The notes below the pieces were generated by a model that was not told where the DNA came from, did not search any database, and was given only the letters and a program-made list of their open reading frames with translations. Shown one piece after another: positions 53,287 through 63,425 of a stretch of 64,000 bases of DNA. How positions within the stretch are numbered: position 1 is the first letter of the stretch; each line of letters starts with the position of its first letter. Position numbers and translations under genes: made by a program. The stretch spans positions 1-64,000 of the forward strand of contig CANMCF010000007.1 in NCBI GenBank assembly GCA_947496215.1, given 5' to 3'. This stretch comes from an uncultured Bizionia sp. (GTDB lineage: Bacteria > Bacteroidota > Bacteroidia > Flavobacteriales > Flavobacteriaceae).

Positions 53287-56200
53287 TGTGATTTCTTGGT
53301 TTTAAAATTGTCAAAGCATCGTTTTTGTTTAAAATGATGAAATGCATCGAATTACCGATCTTTATTTTTCTTATGGCCTTAGCTTCTTTGTCATTGAAAT
53401 AGCTGGAGTCATTGCTAAACTGCAATTTGCCATTGCCATCACCCAATAAAATGTAACCTTTGGAAGAATCATAGCGAATGGTTTCTACTTCTGAATCGAA
53501 AACGTTGCCTACTCCAAAAACATCCAAATGCCCATCGTTGTCTATATCGTGAATTTCCATATTCAAAGTAGGGCCAAATTGTGCTTCATTGGGTAGATTT
53601 TGCATATCAAAGTTCCCATTGCCTCTATTGATCATAATCAAGGATCTAAAGTTGTTGACTTGATAGTGCGTAGCATTGTCCAGTTTGTCCGAGCCATATA
53701 TTTCTGGTAGCGTGGAGGCTGCAAATGCTTTATAGGTCTTCATCTTGTCATTTATGAAAGGGGTTTGTTGTGAAGAACACTCTTTACCCCTTATCGGGAT
53801 CAAATCTCCAGTTTTAGATACTTTGCTTAACGCCATGTCATAAGTCTTGTTGGTGTCGAAGTAATCTGCATAGATATGTAAAGGAGCTGCCTTGGTTGGA
53901 TGGAACTTGTTGTTGGCTCCCCAATTCCCGACAACATAATCTGGAAGATCGTCATTGTTTACATCCATTTCCCTGATGGATTGGTACCATCCATTGAGGT
54001 TTTTCAATTCAGGTATCTCTTTTTTTGTGAATTGTAGATCTTTGTTTTCGAAAATTGTAATTGGCATCCATTCACCAATTACAATTAAATCGTCATCACC
54101 ATCTTTGTCAAAATCTGAAAAAATGGCGTCATTGACCATTCGTAATTCAGCTATGCCATTCATTTTTTTGGATGTGACATCTGTGAACGTCCCATTATTA
54201 TTTTCCAGTAGATGAGATTGATGGTTCAAGGGGTACTTTGCATGTTTGACTCTGCTACCAATAAAAATGTCCATATCACCATCATTGTCATAATCTGTTG
54301 TGGTTATGCCTTTGGAATTGACTAGTGTTTTTGGTAGGCCTTGACCTTTGAGAAAGGAACCTTTTCCATTGTTTACATACAGTCTATCCTGTAAAAATTG
54401 GTTGTTTTCTTCTATTTCATACCCACCAGATGCTACGTATAAATCCAAATCGTCATCATTGTCTATATCTATGAACTTTGCATCGGTATCTTCGAAGCCT
54501 TTGTCCCTATGAAATAATTCTCGATTGGTTTCAATAAATGTCCCATTGTTCTTTTGAATGTACAGGGCAGCTGACTCTCCTTTGGCATTTCCAACAAAAA
54601 AATCATCCAAACCATCATTGTTCACATCACCAACAATCAAAGGAGAACTCATTTCCGATTGCTTTTGCGGCAATAGGAGTTGTAGGTCGAAATCATTGAA
54701 TTCGTTCTCTTTTTGTATGAAATCAATACCAATCTCCATAGGTTCTATGGTTTCGAATAGGTAAGTCAGTTGTTTGCTATCTTTGCTTTTTGAGTTTTCG
54801 ATAGAATTAAAATCCAGAGTCAATGTCTGGTTGACTTCAACATTGGCAAGCAATTGTCTTTTGTTGTTTGGCCATAGTATTTCAATACTATCTATCGTAG
54901 TTGAATTCCCAAGTCCAAAATGTAATTTATTGGTAACTGACGATTGGTATCCTCTGCTGACGAATAGTGTTTTGGATTGTTTTAGGTCTTTGGTGTACAG
55001 TCGTATAGTGCTGCCTATTCCATTTTTGTTTTGTTTGGGGCCTACGAGTGAAAAGGTGATGAAATTGCTACTACTGTTGTTTTTATAGACATATGCTTCC
55101 TCTGCTTGATTGTTGATGACAATGTCCAAATCACCATCATTGTCCAAATCTACATAGGCAGCCCCGTTGGAATTGACTTCTTGGTTGATTCCCCATGTAT
55201 CTGAAGCTTTTGTAAATGTCAAATCCCCATTGTTTTCATAGACATAGTTTTGTAATTTGTCTGAAGGCATCATATCAATTGCCTGCTCTAGACTAACCTT
55301 TTTTCTCGCCATTATGTTTTGACGCATTCGATCTCTGAAATCCTGGTTGGAAAGATCATGGTGTATGCCATTGGTGATAAAGATGTCCTTGTGTCCGTCA
55401 TTGTCAAAATCAGCAATTAAAGGCGCCCAGGACCAATCGGTTTTGGCTATGCCGGCTAGCTGTGCAATTTCGCTATATGTGTTGTTTCCATTGTTCAACT
55501 GCAAGACGTTGGACATGTATTGATGGTGATAATTGGAATTTACCATCATATTGAAGCTGTTGGTATTCATTGCAGCCATATTCTCCTTGCTTCTAATATG
55601 GTCTTCCGCCATCATATCCAATACGATTAGATCTGGTTGAAAATCATTGTTGAGATCTTCAAAATCCGATCCCATGCTATTGTTGGAAATGTGTTTGAAT
55701 GCCTTTAGGGCCTTATCAGTAAATGTACCATCATTGTTATTGATGTATAGGTAATCTGGATGAAAGAAGTCGTTTGCAACAAAAACATCTGGACTTCCAT
55801 CCTTGTTGAAATCGCCTATGGAGGCAGATAGACTCCATGCCTTGTTTGCTATTCCCGAACTATTGGTAATGTTGGTGAATTTACCTCCTTCATTTTTAAA
55901 TAATTGATCAGAACCGTAGTCTTCTATTCGTTCATCTCTTTTCAAGTCGATGGTTACATTGTTTCGGAAATCGGCTCTATGGTTGACCAAGTACATATCC
56001 AGATCACCATCATTATCCATATCGAAAAAATAGGATTGTATGGAGAAACCATAGAAGTCCAAACCGTATTGCGAGGCACTTTCTTTGAAGGTGTTATCCT
56101 TTTGGTTTATAAAAAGTTTGTTTTTGCGAGTTTCATTGTCTTGAAGCGATCCCGATTTGCAAACATATATGTCCAACCATCCATCGCTGTTGATGTCTAT

Positions 56201-56578
56201 CATTGAAACACCAGTAGTCCATCCGCCTTCATCCGAAACTTTCGCTTTTTCCGTTATATCTTGAAATTCAAACTTTCCTTGATTCAAATACAATGCATTG
56301 GAGTGTTGGTTCGAGGAGAAGTACAAATCCTCCAAGCCATCATTGTTGATGTCCCCAGTGGCTACACCACCACCGTTATAGACATAGGGGTAGTTTAGGA
56401 AATTGAAATATAGATCTTCTTTTACAGTATTTTTAAAGTGAATGTTGGTGTGCTCGTTGTCTACCAAGTCAAAAAGTGTATCGCTTTTTTTTATTTCTTT
56501 GGTATTGCAAGAACTCAATAATGACAATGCTAGAGATAGGTAAAGAATTGAGTTGATATGTAGGGAGCTTGGTCTCAT
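53276..56578 (-). CDS. VCBS/FG-GAP repeat lipoprotein with ASPIC/UnbV domain
   Basis: The start chosen is ATG at 56578 (1100 residues), which gives a cleaner lipoprotein signal than the upstream ATG at 56596; the lipobox cysteine lies in SLLSSCNTKE. Many FG-GAP/VCBS calcium-loop motifs (GDINNDGLEDLYF, DMDNDGDLDMYL, DFNKDGSPDVFV, DFDNDGHKDIFI, DLDNDGDLDIVI) build a beta-propeller. An ASPIC/UnbV domain lies near residues 505-590 (IGSTIRLYTKD, HFGLGNSTTIDSIEILWPN), and a second propeller follows. Large lipoproteins of this kind often accompany SusCD loci and may help bind surface glycans; that role is inferred. It is downstream of the LacI-type fragment on the same strand. Confidence 0.85.
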   Translation of the reverse strand: MRPSSLHINSILYLSLALSLLSSCNTKEIKKSDTLFDLVDNEHTNIHFKNTVKEDLYFNFLNYPYVYNGGGVATGDINNDGLEDLYFSSNQHSNALYLNQGKFEFQDITEKAKVSDEGGWTTGVSMIDINSDGWLDIYVCKSGSLQDNETRKNKLFINQKDNTFKESASQYGLDFYGFSIQSYFFDMDNDGDLDMYLVNHRADFRNNVTIDLKRDERIEDYGSDQLFKNEGGKFTNITNSSGIANKAWSLSASIGDFNKDGSPDVFVANDFFHPDYLYINNNDGTFTDKALKAFKHISNNSMGSDFEDLNNDFQPDLIVLDMMAEDHIRSKENMAAMNTNSFNMMVNSNYHHQYMSNVLQLNNGNNTYSEIAQLAGIAKTDWSWAPLIADFDNDGHKDIFITNGIHHDLSNQDFRDRMRQNIMARKKVSLEQAIDMMPSDKLQNYVYENNGDLTFTKASDTWGINQEVNSNGAAYVDLDNDGDLDIVINNQAEEAYVYKNNSSSNFITFSLVGPKQNKNGIGSTIRLYTKDLKQSKTLFVSRGYQSSVTNKLHFGLGNSTTIDSIEILWPNNKRQLLANVEVNQTLTLDFNSIENSKSKDSKQLTYLFETIEPMEIGIDFIQKENEFNDFDLQLLLPQKQSEMSSPLIVGDVNNDGLDDFFVGNAKGESAALYIQKNNGTFIETNRELFHRDKGFEDTDAKFIDIDNDDDLDLYVASGGYEIEENNQFLQDRLYVNNGKGSFLKGQGLPKTLVNSKGITTTDYDNDGDMDIFIGSRVKHAKYPLNHQSHLLENNNGTFTDVTSKKMNGIAELRMVNDAIFSDFDKDGDDDLIVIGEWMPITIFENKDLQFTKKEIPELKNLNGWYQSIREMDVNNDDLPDYVVGNWGANNKFHPTKAAPLHIYADYFDTNKTYDMALSKVSKTGDLIPIRGKECSSQQTPFINDKMKTYKAFAASTLPEIYGSDKLDNATHYQVNNFRSLIMINRGNGNFDMQNLPNEAQFGPTLNMEIHDIDNDGHLDVFGVGNVFDSEVETIRYDSSKGYILLGDGNGKLQFSNDSSYFNDKEAKAIRKIKIGNSMHFIILNKNDALTILKPRNHSDH

Positions 56579-56676
56579 TTTTTCGAATAATCTCATAAAA
56601 TGACAATCTGTGTTTCTTGTTTGATATGTTAAATTATCAATTTATAGTTTAATAGAGGATAAGGTTTTGATTCTTT

Positions 56677-57255
56677 TTACGCGCTGATGTTTATGTGATT
56701 GATTTTGGACAGGAGTTCTTTTACACAATCTTGTCCAATTTCATACCCACGTTCTTTTATGGTATTGTTCACACTAACTTTGTTTTGTTTATCTATGTAG
56801 GTAACGGGAACGCCTTTGTCTATAAAACTTGCTATGTGGTTTTCTTTTTTCGAGAAAAAGGCTTTCTTGGTAGAAGAAAAGATAAGACCGTCTATGATGT
56901 TACTTTCAGACAAGAGTTTGGCATATGCCACTTCTTTTTGAAAATCGTTGCAAGATTGATAGACCATGACCTTATAATCATTTTTTAGAGACTCCTCCGT
57001 TATGCCATTCAAAGATTCCAAAAAGAAACTGTCTGTTAGGTCTGGCAGCAAAACTCCCAAGATCAAACTTCTATTGTTACGTAATGCCGAAGCATAGAAA
57101 TTAGGTTTGTAGTTTAGCGAGTTTGCAATTTCCAACACTTTGTTTTTTGTAGCCTCACTGATGTCGGAGCTGTCGTTCAATGCTTTGGAAACCGTTGAAA
57201 TAGAAATGTTCAAAAGCGAAGCAATGTCTTTTAATGTTATATTGTTAGATCTCAT
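56677..57255 (-). pseudogene. LacI-family regulator with internal deletion
   Basis: 192 residues against about 335-345 for the family. The N-terminal HTH (ITLKDIASLLNISISTVSKAL) and hinge are intact, and the ligand domain proceeds normally to GVPVTYIDKQNKVSVNN (about residue 165). It then jumps to sequence that looks like the very end of a LacI protein (ERGYEIGQDCVKELLSKI) and stops. About 140 central and C-terminal residues seem missing without loss of frame. It may still bind DNA but should lack effector binding and normal dimerisation. It lies 5 nt downstream of the hexosaminidase gene, where a regulator of the locus would be expected. Confidence 0.75.
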
Positions 57256-57260
57256 AAATT

Positions 57261-59315
57261 TTATTTTATAGGGTAATGCGTTTCACAAAACTTAATTAAT
57301 TCTTGTAGGGAGTCTATAACTGCTAATTCTACATCAAGGTATGGTTTGTTTAATATGTCTATGGTCGTGTTCAATTCGTTGTATTCGGCTTGGGAAAGCT
57401 TTTCATCATCAAAAATCTTCAATAGCAATTTTGAGATTTTAGATAGATTCTTGGATAATGGCTCCAATGGTTTCACATTAGGAGAGTTTACTATGGGAAG
57501 TAGTATGTCATAGTTGGTAGACCATTTTTTGAGGCTGTTGTAAATAACGGCCGAAACATCTTCTTTGCTATTTTGGGTTCTAAGTAGATTAACTGCCTTG
57601 TTGAAAGGTACGGCATCAATGGCATCTACTACGCAGGCATCTGCGAATAATGTAAAAGGAGAAAAAGATTTATACTCGATTCCTCCTTTATTTCTAGAAT
57701 ACACTTTTAGGGGTTCACATAGATTAGATAGTGTTTCCAAAGCGCTGTTGTTTTGGTGGTTACTTATGTTTCTTAAGATGACACTTTTATTTTTTATATG
57801 GGTAATTCCCAATTCTTCTAGTTTGTGGTTAACATCTTTCAAACGATGTAACATGTTGTCTATGTCATTAACATTTTTTGGAGACCAAAAACGTTCTGCT
57901 ATTGCTGCTGTTCTAGGCCAAATTCTCGAATCAATCGTCAAGGGCGTTACTAATTCGCTCCACATTGTGGCTTCTCCACCCAAGACACGCTTTAGTTCTT
58001 CTTTTGTCAATTTTACATCCCCAATTGGATCAACACTGTAATGATGTTCTACAGATAGCATTCTATCTATGTAGTAGCCATTGGATAACACGGTTTGATA
58101 TCCTTTTTTTGCTGCGCTTATCAAAGAACCTCCTTTTGGCAGTCCTTCATTTTCTCCTCTCCAAGAATGGATCACTGCCGTAGTTGGCATGTTTGGGGTC
58201 ATTATCTCATCCCAACCCATTAGGTATTTATCTAATTTGTTTAGGGCTTTTTCAAGTCTTATGTTGAAGTAAGTTTGCAGTTCGTGGTTGTTTTTTAGAT
58301 CGTGTTTTTTTTTGAATTGGGTAATTTTTTCATTTTCATCCCAATGTTTTCCAGCATTTTCATCCCCACCAATATGGAAATATCTATCAGGAAACAAAGC
58401 GGCCACTTCTGTGAACAAATTCTCTAAAAACACATATGTTTCCTCGTTTGTAGGATCCAAGGTAGGGTCAAAGATTCCTGCATGGCGCTCTATGGAATAA
58501 TCATAGTCTTTTTTACTTCCTAACTCTGGATATGCAGTTAAAATAGCTGAAGCATGGCCTGGGACGTCAATTTCAGGAATGACTCTTATTCCAAGATTGG
58601 AGGCATAGGCCACCAAATCTTTAATTTGACCTTGAGTATAATACAGTCCATCTGAAGCCAACTCTTGTAATTTGGGATAGACTTTGGATTCAACTCTAAA
58701 ACCTTGATCGTCTGTGAGGTGCCAATGGAATACATTCAGTTTTACGGACGCCATGGCATCCAAGTTTCTTTTCAAGACTTCGATTGGTTGAAAATGTCTT
58801 GCAACGTCAATCATAAGTCCTCTCCATACAAAACGAGGAGAGTCATCAATGTTTGCTCCTTTAAAGTGGTATCCGATCTCATCATAATTCACTAATTGCA
58901 AAAGAGTCTCCAGTGCTCTCAAAGCACCAACATCCGTAACTGCTTCAATGATAACGTTGTCATTTTGCACTTTTAAGGTATAAGATTCATCATCATTTAC
59001 AGTTAAATTGGAGATGGAATCGTAGCTTACTGCAATGGATGCTTCTTGATTTCTCATTGGAAAACCACGATCGATAAATACTCCAGTTCTATTGGATAGT
59101 CTTCTCAAAAAGTTGACAGCGGCATTGTCTACTCGCTTACTGTCCAGATCCCCATTTATTGAAATGGTCATACTGGTATCAATTCGAAATATTGCAGCGT
59201 TTCCTTCAATATGTTCAGGCCAGGGCATCAAATTGTATTCTTTGGCTAAATCATTTTGAGAAAATGCAAGTTGGCCAAGATTGATGAATAATATATATAA
59301 TATGAATTTTTTCAT
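57261..59315 (-). CDS. Beta-N-acetylhexosaminidase, GH20
   Basis: A 684-residue exported enzyme (signal peptide ending LAFSQ) that removes terminal beta-linked GlcNAc or GalNAc. The GH20b N-terminal domain (about 25-155) precedes the catalytic barrel (about 158-500), with VFHWHLTDDQGFRVES, IPEIDVPGHASA and the catalytic pair Asp318-Glu319 in HIGGDEN. The C-terminal ~150 residues are helical and less typical. It sits between the small lipoprotein and the LacI-type gene in the amino-sugar locus, which fits processing of chitin oligomers, N-glycans or other GlcNAc glycans; the exact glycan is not visible. Confidence 0.95.
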   Translation of the reverse strand: MKKFILYILFINLGQLAFSQNDLAKEYNLMPWPEHIEGNAAIFRIDTSMTISINGDLDSKRVDNAAVNFLRRLSNRTGVFIDRGFPMRNQEASIAVSYDSISNLTVNDDESYTLKVQNDNVIIEAVTDVGALRALETLLQLVNYDEIGYHFKGANIDDSPRFVWRGLMIDVARHFQPIEVLKRNLDAMASVKLNVFHWHLTDDQGFRVESKVYPKLQELASDGLYYTQGQIKDLVAYASNLGIRVIPEIDVPGHASAILTAYPELGSKKDYDYSIERHAGIFDPTLDPTNEETYVFLENLFTEVAALFPDRYFHIGGDENAGKHWDENEKITQFKKKHDLKNNHELQTYFNIRLEKALNKLDKYLMGWDEIMTPNMPTTAVIHSWRGENEGLPKGGSLISAAKKGYQTVLSNGYYIDRMLSVEHHYSVDPIGDVKLTKEELKRVLGGEATMWSELVTPLTIDSRIWPRTAAIAERFWSPKNVNDIDNMLHRLKDVNHKLEELGITHIKNKSVILRNISNHQNNSALETLSNLCEPLKVYSRNKGGIEYKSFSPFTLFADACVVDAIDAVPFNKAVNLLRTQNSKEDVSAVIYNSLKKWSTNYDILLPIVNSPNVKPLEPLSKNLSKISKLLLKIFDDEKLSQAEYNELNTTIDILNKPYLDVELAVIDSLQELIKFCETHYPIK

Positions 59316-59324
59316 TTTTGTTTT

Positions 59325-59792
59325 TTAATTGTTTAAAAGATGAGCATCGATCCTTACATACTTTTCTATAATTTCACGTTTCATACCTATGCTTTTTACT
59401 TCTTCCAAACCAGATTGAATTAAAGTATCTCCCTTTATTTCGATCTTAAAAGAGAATTTGTGATTCTTTATTGCTTCTACAGATGTGTAATTCAATGTTT
59501 CTGTATAATCATTGCCTACCAGCTCATAAACACCAGCTCCTCCATAAAAATTTTCATTCCCAGAATGTTCTTGGTTGAAAAAGGCAAAATGAGAATTGTT
59601 TAAAATTTTTATGAAGTTGGTGTTGCTTAGGTCTTTGTATTCTATGGAATCATTTTCTTTGGTCTCTGCATAAATCATTTTCCAAGTGCCTTCGATTGAA
59701 TTTATGGTCGTATGGGATTTACAGCTGTTCACAAAGTAAAAAAGAACGGTGAAACCCAATGACAATAATGAAATGAAGGCTGATCGTTTCAT
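59325..59792 (-). CDS. Small lipoprotein, lipocalin-like
   Basis: A 155-residue protein with a lipoprotein signal (lipobox VNSC, Cys24). The mature part starts SIEGTWKMIYAETKEND, a pattern shared by lipocalin-like Bacteroidota proteins (IxGTWxL near the N-terminus), and continues as alternating beta strands. It is 3 nt downstream of the nagB-lmbE gene and 9 nt upstream of the hexosaminidase gene, so it is part of the amino-sugar operon. It may bind a ligand or assist glycan handling at the envelope; function is unproven. Confidence 0.75.
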   Translation of the reverse strand: MKRSAFISLLSLGFTVLFYFVNSCKSHTTINSIEGTWKMIYAETKENDSIEYKDLSNTNFIKILNNSHFAFFNQEHSGNENFYGGAGVYELVGNDYTETLNYTSVEAIKNHKFSFKIEIKGDTLIQSGLEEVKSIGMKREIIEKYVRIDAHLLNN

Positions 59793-59795
59793 ACT

Positions 59796-61727
59796 TTAAA
59801 AGTGGTAACGTTTAAAGGCTTCAATTGCTGCATAGTCAGCCAAACCAAAATCATTGTATTTTTTTGCTGTCAATCTATTTCTGTCTTCAACTCTAACCCA
59901 GAATTCTCTGGAATCATCACCTTGAAACATAACGCCATCCTTTTGTGATTGGTGGTAGAATATGGCATGTCTCTTCTTTAAGACTTGGTCAGGGCTCATT
60001 GGTACTGCCATCTCTATTTCATAAGATTCCCATTCGTGCCAAGCACCTCTATATAACCATACCCAACAATCTCTCATGAATGTTTCTGCCTTTATAATAT
60101 TTATAGCCATAAAAAGCGCATCAAGACAAACTTTGTGTGTACCATGCGGATCGGCTAGATCACCAGCGGCATAGATTTGATGTGGCTCTATGTCCTTTAT
60201 GATATTGCACATGATACTGATGTCCGTTTGAGTGACATCTCCTTTTTTTATGGTTCCGGTTTCATAGAAGGGAAGGTTCAAGAAGTGTACATTCTCATCA
60301 GGAAGTCCTAGGTACCTTGTTGCTGCGAGTGATTCGCTTTTACGTATGAGTCCTTTCAGTTTTCTGACTTCCAGAGAATCTATGATGTCATTTCCTTTTT
60401 TGTTCTTTATGAAATCAATTAGGCCATTTACATTTTCAGAATCACCATTGACCGCTTTGGATATTTCAGCAAACTTCAAGGCTTCTTCATCTGAAACAGC
60501 AATATTTCCAGAAGTTTGATAGGCGATGTGTACTTCATGACCTTGTTCCACCAATCTATCGAAAGTACCTCCCATGGATATGACATCGTCATCTGGGTGA
60601 GGACTGAAAATGATAACTCTCTTTTTTGTTGGTTCTGCTCTTTCCGGTCTATTGGAGTCATCTGCATTTGGCTTTCCTCCAGGCCATCCTGTGATGGTGC
60701 GTTGGAGCTTGTTAAACATTTTGATGTTTAAATCGTAAGCAGTGCCTTCTTCCGTCAAAAGACCAGACATACCATTGTCGTTATAATCTTTATCAGTTAG
60801 TTTTAAAATTGGTTTGTTTACCAATTCACTCAGCCAAACAACAGCTTTAAGCTTTAAGTGCTCGGACCAAAGGCAGGATGTAACCAACCAAGGTGTTTTT
60901 ACCCTTGTGAGTTCAGAGGACGCTTCCTTGTCTAGGATAAATGTGGTATTGTCGTGTTGTTGTAGATATGTTGCAGGGACATTGGCACTTATTTCTCCCT
61001 CAATGGTATCTTTTATGATACCGGCTTTATTGAGTCCCCAAGCTAATAAAACAATTCTTTTGGCACTTTTCACAGTTCCAATTCCCATTGTTATTGCTTT
61101 CCTTGGTACATTGTCTATACCTAAAAAGGCAGGAGCAGCATCTATTCTGGTAATATGATCCAAGGTGATTATCCTTGTTCCTGAATTTAAATGTGAACCA
61201 GGTTCGTTGAACCCAATGTGTCCAGTTCTACCAATACCTAAAAGTTGAAAGTCGATGCCTCCAGCTTTCTTTATCTTCATCTCATAATCAATGCAATATT
61301 GATATAGGTCTTCACTATTTATGTTCCCATCGGGAATATTCACGTTTTCAGATAAAATATCAATATGATTGAAAAGGTGCTCATACATGAAGTAGTGATA
61401 GCTTTGAATGTTGCTTTTATCCATTGGATAGTATTCATCCAGATTGAATGTGACAACATTGGAAAAACTTAAACCTTCTTCTTTATGTAATCGTATGAGT
61501 TCTTCGTAAACTTTAATAGGGGAGGATCCAGTAGCTAAACCCAGTACACAGTTTTCACCAAGCTTTTGTTTTTCCCTAATTAAATCTGCTATTTCTTGAG
61601 CAACAAGAATTGAAGCTTTTTTAGAGGAGTCGAAAATGATGTTGTGTATTTTTTCAAAACGTGTTTCTTCAAACTTTCCAGGTTCTCTATACTCTATATT
61701 TTTATACATAGGAATATCCACTCTCAT
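59796..61727 (-). CDS. nagB: Glucosamine-6-phosphate deaminase fused to LmbE/PIG-L deacetylase domain
   Basis: A 643-residue fusion. The N-terminal NagB domain (about 25-300) has LGLATGSSPIKVY, VVTFNLDEYY (Asp97) and GIGRTGHIGFNEPGS (His170, Glu175). The position of E. coli Asp141 is Thr168; it also varies in other NagB enzymes, so this does not by itself mean loss of activity. The C-terminal LmbE/PIG-L domain (about 368-640) has the zinc motif SPHPDDD (His377, Asp379, Asp380) and ADPHGTH. This fusion is typical of Bacteroidota. NagB converts GlcN-6-P to fructose-6-P and ammonia; the LmbE part may deacetylate an amino sugar. The start is taken at 61727; an alternative is M7. Confidence 0.9.
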   Translation of the reverse strand: MRVDIPMYKNIEYREPGKFEETRFEKIHNIIFDSSKKASILVAQEIADLIREKQKLGENCVLGLATGSSPIKVYEELIRLHKEEGLSFSNVVTFNLDEYYPMDKSNIQSYHYFMYEHLFNHIDILSENVNIPDGNINSEDLYQYCIDYEMKIKKAGGIDFQLLGIGRTGHIGFNEPGSHLNSGTRIITLDHITRIDAAPAFLGIDNVPRKAITMGIGTVKSAKRIVLLAWGLNKAGIIKDTIEGEISANVPATYLQQHDNTTFILDKEASSELTRVKTPWLVTSCLWSEHLKLKAVVWLSELVNKPILKLTDKDYNDNGMSGLLTEEGTAYDLNIKMFNKLQRTITGWPGGKPNADDSNRPERAEPTKKRVIIFSPHPDDDVISMGGTFDRLVEQGHEVHIAYQTSGNIAVSDEEALKFAEISKAVNGDSENVNGLIDFIKNKKGNDIIDSLEVRKLKGLIRKSESLAATRYLGLPDENVHFLNLPFYETGTIKKGDVTQTDISIMCNIIKDIEPHQIYAAGDLADPHGTHKVCLDALFMAINIIKAETFMRDCWVWLYRGAWHEWESYEIEMAVPMSPDQVLKKRHAIFYHQSQKDGVMFQGDDSREFWVRVEDRNRLTAKKYNDFGLADYAAIEAFKRYHF

Positions 61728-61763
61728 TATAAAAAATTATTTTGGTGTTGTCTTGTTTTGATT

Positions 61764-61798
61764 AAAACAGGCGGGAGAACCCTTCTCCCGCTTGTTTT
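61764..61798 (-). terminator. Strong hairpin between susD-like and nagB genes
   Basis: aaaacaggcgggagaa (61764-61779) pairs with 61783-61798 with one G-U pair and a 3-nt loop, giving a 16-bp stem. On the minus strand it is followed only by TTTT, so it could act as a partial terminator or mRNA-end stabiliser after susCD. Confidence 0.65.
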
Positions 61799-61843
61799 GT
61801 GACTAATCAAAAAAATGTTAATTATATTTACTTGTTAATTATA

Positions 61844-63421
61844 TTAAAAGTTAGGTCCTCCAGTATCCCACCAAAGTCTAGTCCCTCCATTGTCAGGACC
61901 ATTTAAATACCCGACAGCTGTTGTTACGTTTGCTGCATTCGTATTTATTTCACCTGCAACGAAATTTATCCTTCTAATTTGTGTATTTGTATCAATGGTT
62001 CCTCCACTATTGTTTACTACGACAGGGAAAATCCTTGGATAGCCTGTACGTCTAAATTCACTCCAAGCTTCTTGACCATCAGGAAACATTGCTATCCATT
62101 TTTGAGTGATAATTTGTTCTAATTGTTCTTCGTTTGTTCCTGCTGAGTTATATGCTATTTTTACATCACTGGCATAAGCAATATCGTTAACAGGAAATAA
62201 GGCATCTACAAAATCAGCAGGAGTACTTGTATTGTCTGCTAGATATGTAGCTACTCCAGAAACTCCATGTTGGTTGAAGGATGCAGTTACACCTGCTTCA
62301 TAGTTAGCTTGAGCCGTTCCAGCTCCAGCCCAACCTCTTAAAGCAGCTTCAGCTTTCAAGAAGTTTACTTCTGCAGCTGTCATCCAAGTCAAGGTTTCTC
62401 CGTTTATCACTTCTCCAATAGAGGCGTGATCAACATATTGACTTTTTGCCATAATGTCTATTCCCATTCTTATCCCTTTGTAGTCTCCAGCCAATGCTGC
62501 ATCGGCAGAAGGGTTGAAATACTTTTCCATTCTACCATCATTGTAGCCAGTCAAAATAGATTCCATTTCGGCTCCCATTCTAATATCTCCCCAAGAACCA
62601 CTGATTACTGTGATAGGGTGAGGGAAGCCAGTATTGATAAACATATCTGAATTTTCCATCAAACCAGCATTACTAGCCAATGCCAATTCACCTTGCGTTT
62701 TTGCTAGCGTTGGATTAACTTTTACTATACGTATTGCTAACCTTAATCTTAAACTGTTGGCAAATTGTCTCCATAATGAGATGTCTCCTCCCAAATTGGA
62801 CATGTCAAAAGCTGTAAATTGAGTTTCACCTACAAAAGCTTCAAGTCCATCTATGGCAGCAGTCAAGTCATCGAAAAAAGCTTGGTATGCAACATCTTGA
62901 GGATCATATTCCCCTGTAGTTGCAAAATCATTGAACTTAGTATAACGTAAAGGCCCATAAATATCCGAGACTCTATGCATTGCCGTGACTTTGATGATAT
63001 TCGATAAGTAAATAAATTTATCTCCACTAGGGTCCCCAGCAGATTCAATAGCATTTTGTATGTTCAATGCTTTTGGCATAACACTTGTGTAAGCATCACT
63101 CCATGGAAAACCATTCCATCCATCTACCAATGAATAGGTCATATTGTTAACATTACCAGCAAAGGGTGTTGGAGGTGTCATGTAACCTGAATATACATCC
63201 CCTATTAAGTTTTGTTGCAATTGATAATTCCATGCTGGAGTTACATTGAATACATTTAAAAACATTGGTTGAAATTCACTCCCTATGTGATTAAACATTT
63301 GTGTTAGACTTTGATTTGAAATTCCGTGAGGATTTGTATTTACTTTTTCAAAGTCATCCGTACAATTCATTAAACCTGTCGCCATAAAAGAAGCTAAGGC
63401 ATATTTTAATATCTTTTTCAT
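61844..63421 (-). CDS. SusD/RagB-type outer-membrane glycan-binding lipoprotein (SusD-like 2)
   Basis: A 525-residue lipoprotein (lipobox LMNC, Cys20) starting TDDFEKVNTNPHG, the hallmark of the SusD_2 subfamily. Other family signs are the N-terminal NLIGDVYSGYM region and the C-terminal QIITQKWIAMFPDGQEAWSEFRRTGYP, present in nearly all SusD-like proteins. It caps the TonB-dependent SusC pore and binds the imported ligand. It starts 4 nt after the SusC stop. The amino-sugar genes downstream suggest a GlcNAc-containing ligand. Confidence 0.93.
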   Translation of the reverse strand: MKKILKYALASFMATGLMNCTDDFEKVNTNPHGISNQSLTQMFNHIGSEFQPMFLNVFNVTPAWNYQLQQNLIGDVYSGYMTPPTPFAGNVNNMTYSLVDGWNGFPWSDAYTSVMPKALNIQNAIESAGDPSGDKFIYLSNIIKVTAMHRVSDIYGPLRYTKFNDFATTGEYDPQDVAYQAFFDDLTAAIDGLEAFVGETQFTAFDMSNLGGDISLWRQFANSLRLRLAIRIVKVNPTLAKTQGELALASNAGLMENSDMFINTGFPHPITVISGSWGDIRMGAEMESILTGYNDGRMEKYFNPSADAALAGDYKGIRMGIDIMAKSQYVDHASIGEVINGETLTWMTAAEVNFLKAEAALRGWAGAGTAQANYEAGVTASFNQHGVSGVATYLADNTSTPADFVDALFPVNDIAYASDVKIAYNSAGTNEEQLEQIITQKWIAMFPDGQEAWSEFRRTGYPRIFPVVVNNSGGTIDTNTQIRRINFVAGEINTNAANVTTAVGYLNGPDNGGTRLWWDTGGPNF

Positions 63422-63425
63422 TTTC

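Noticed and set aside
61221-61245. Loss of NagB activity because Thr168 replaces the E. coli Asp141 position
   Set aside because: That position is also not Asp in other NagB enzymes I recall (for example Asn in Bacillus), and the His170/Glu175 pair is intact.
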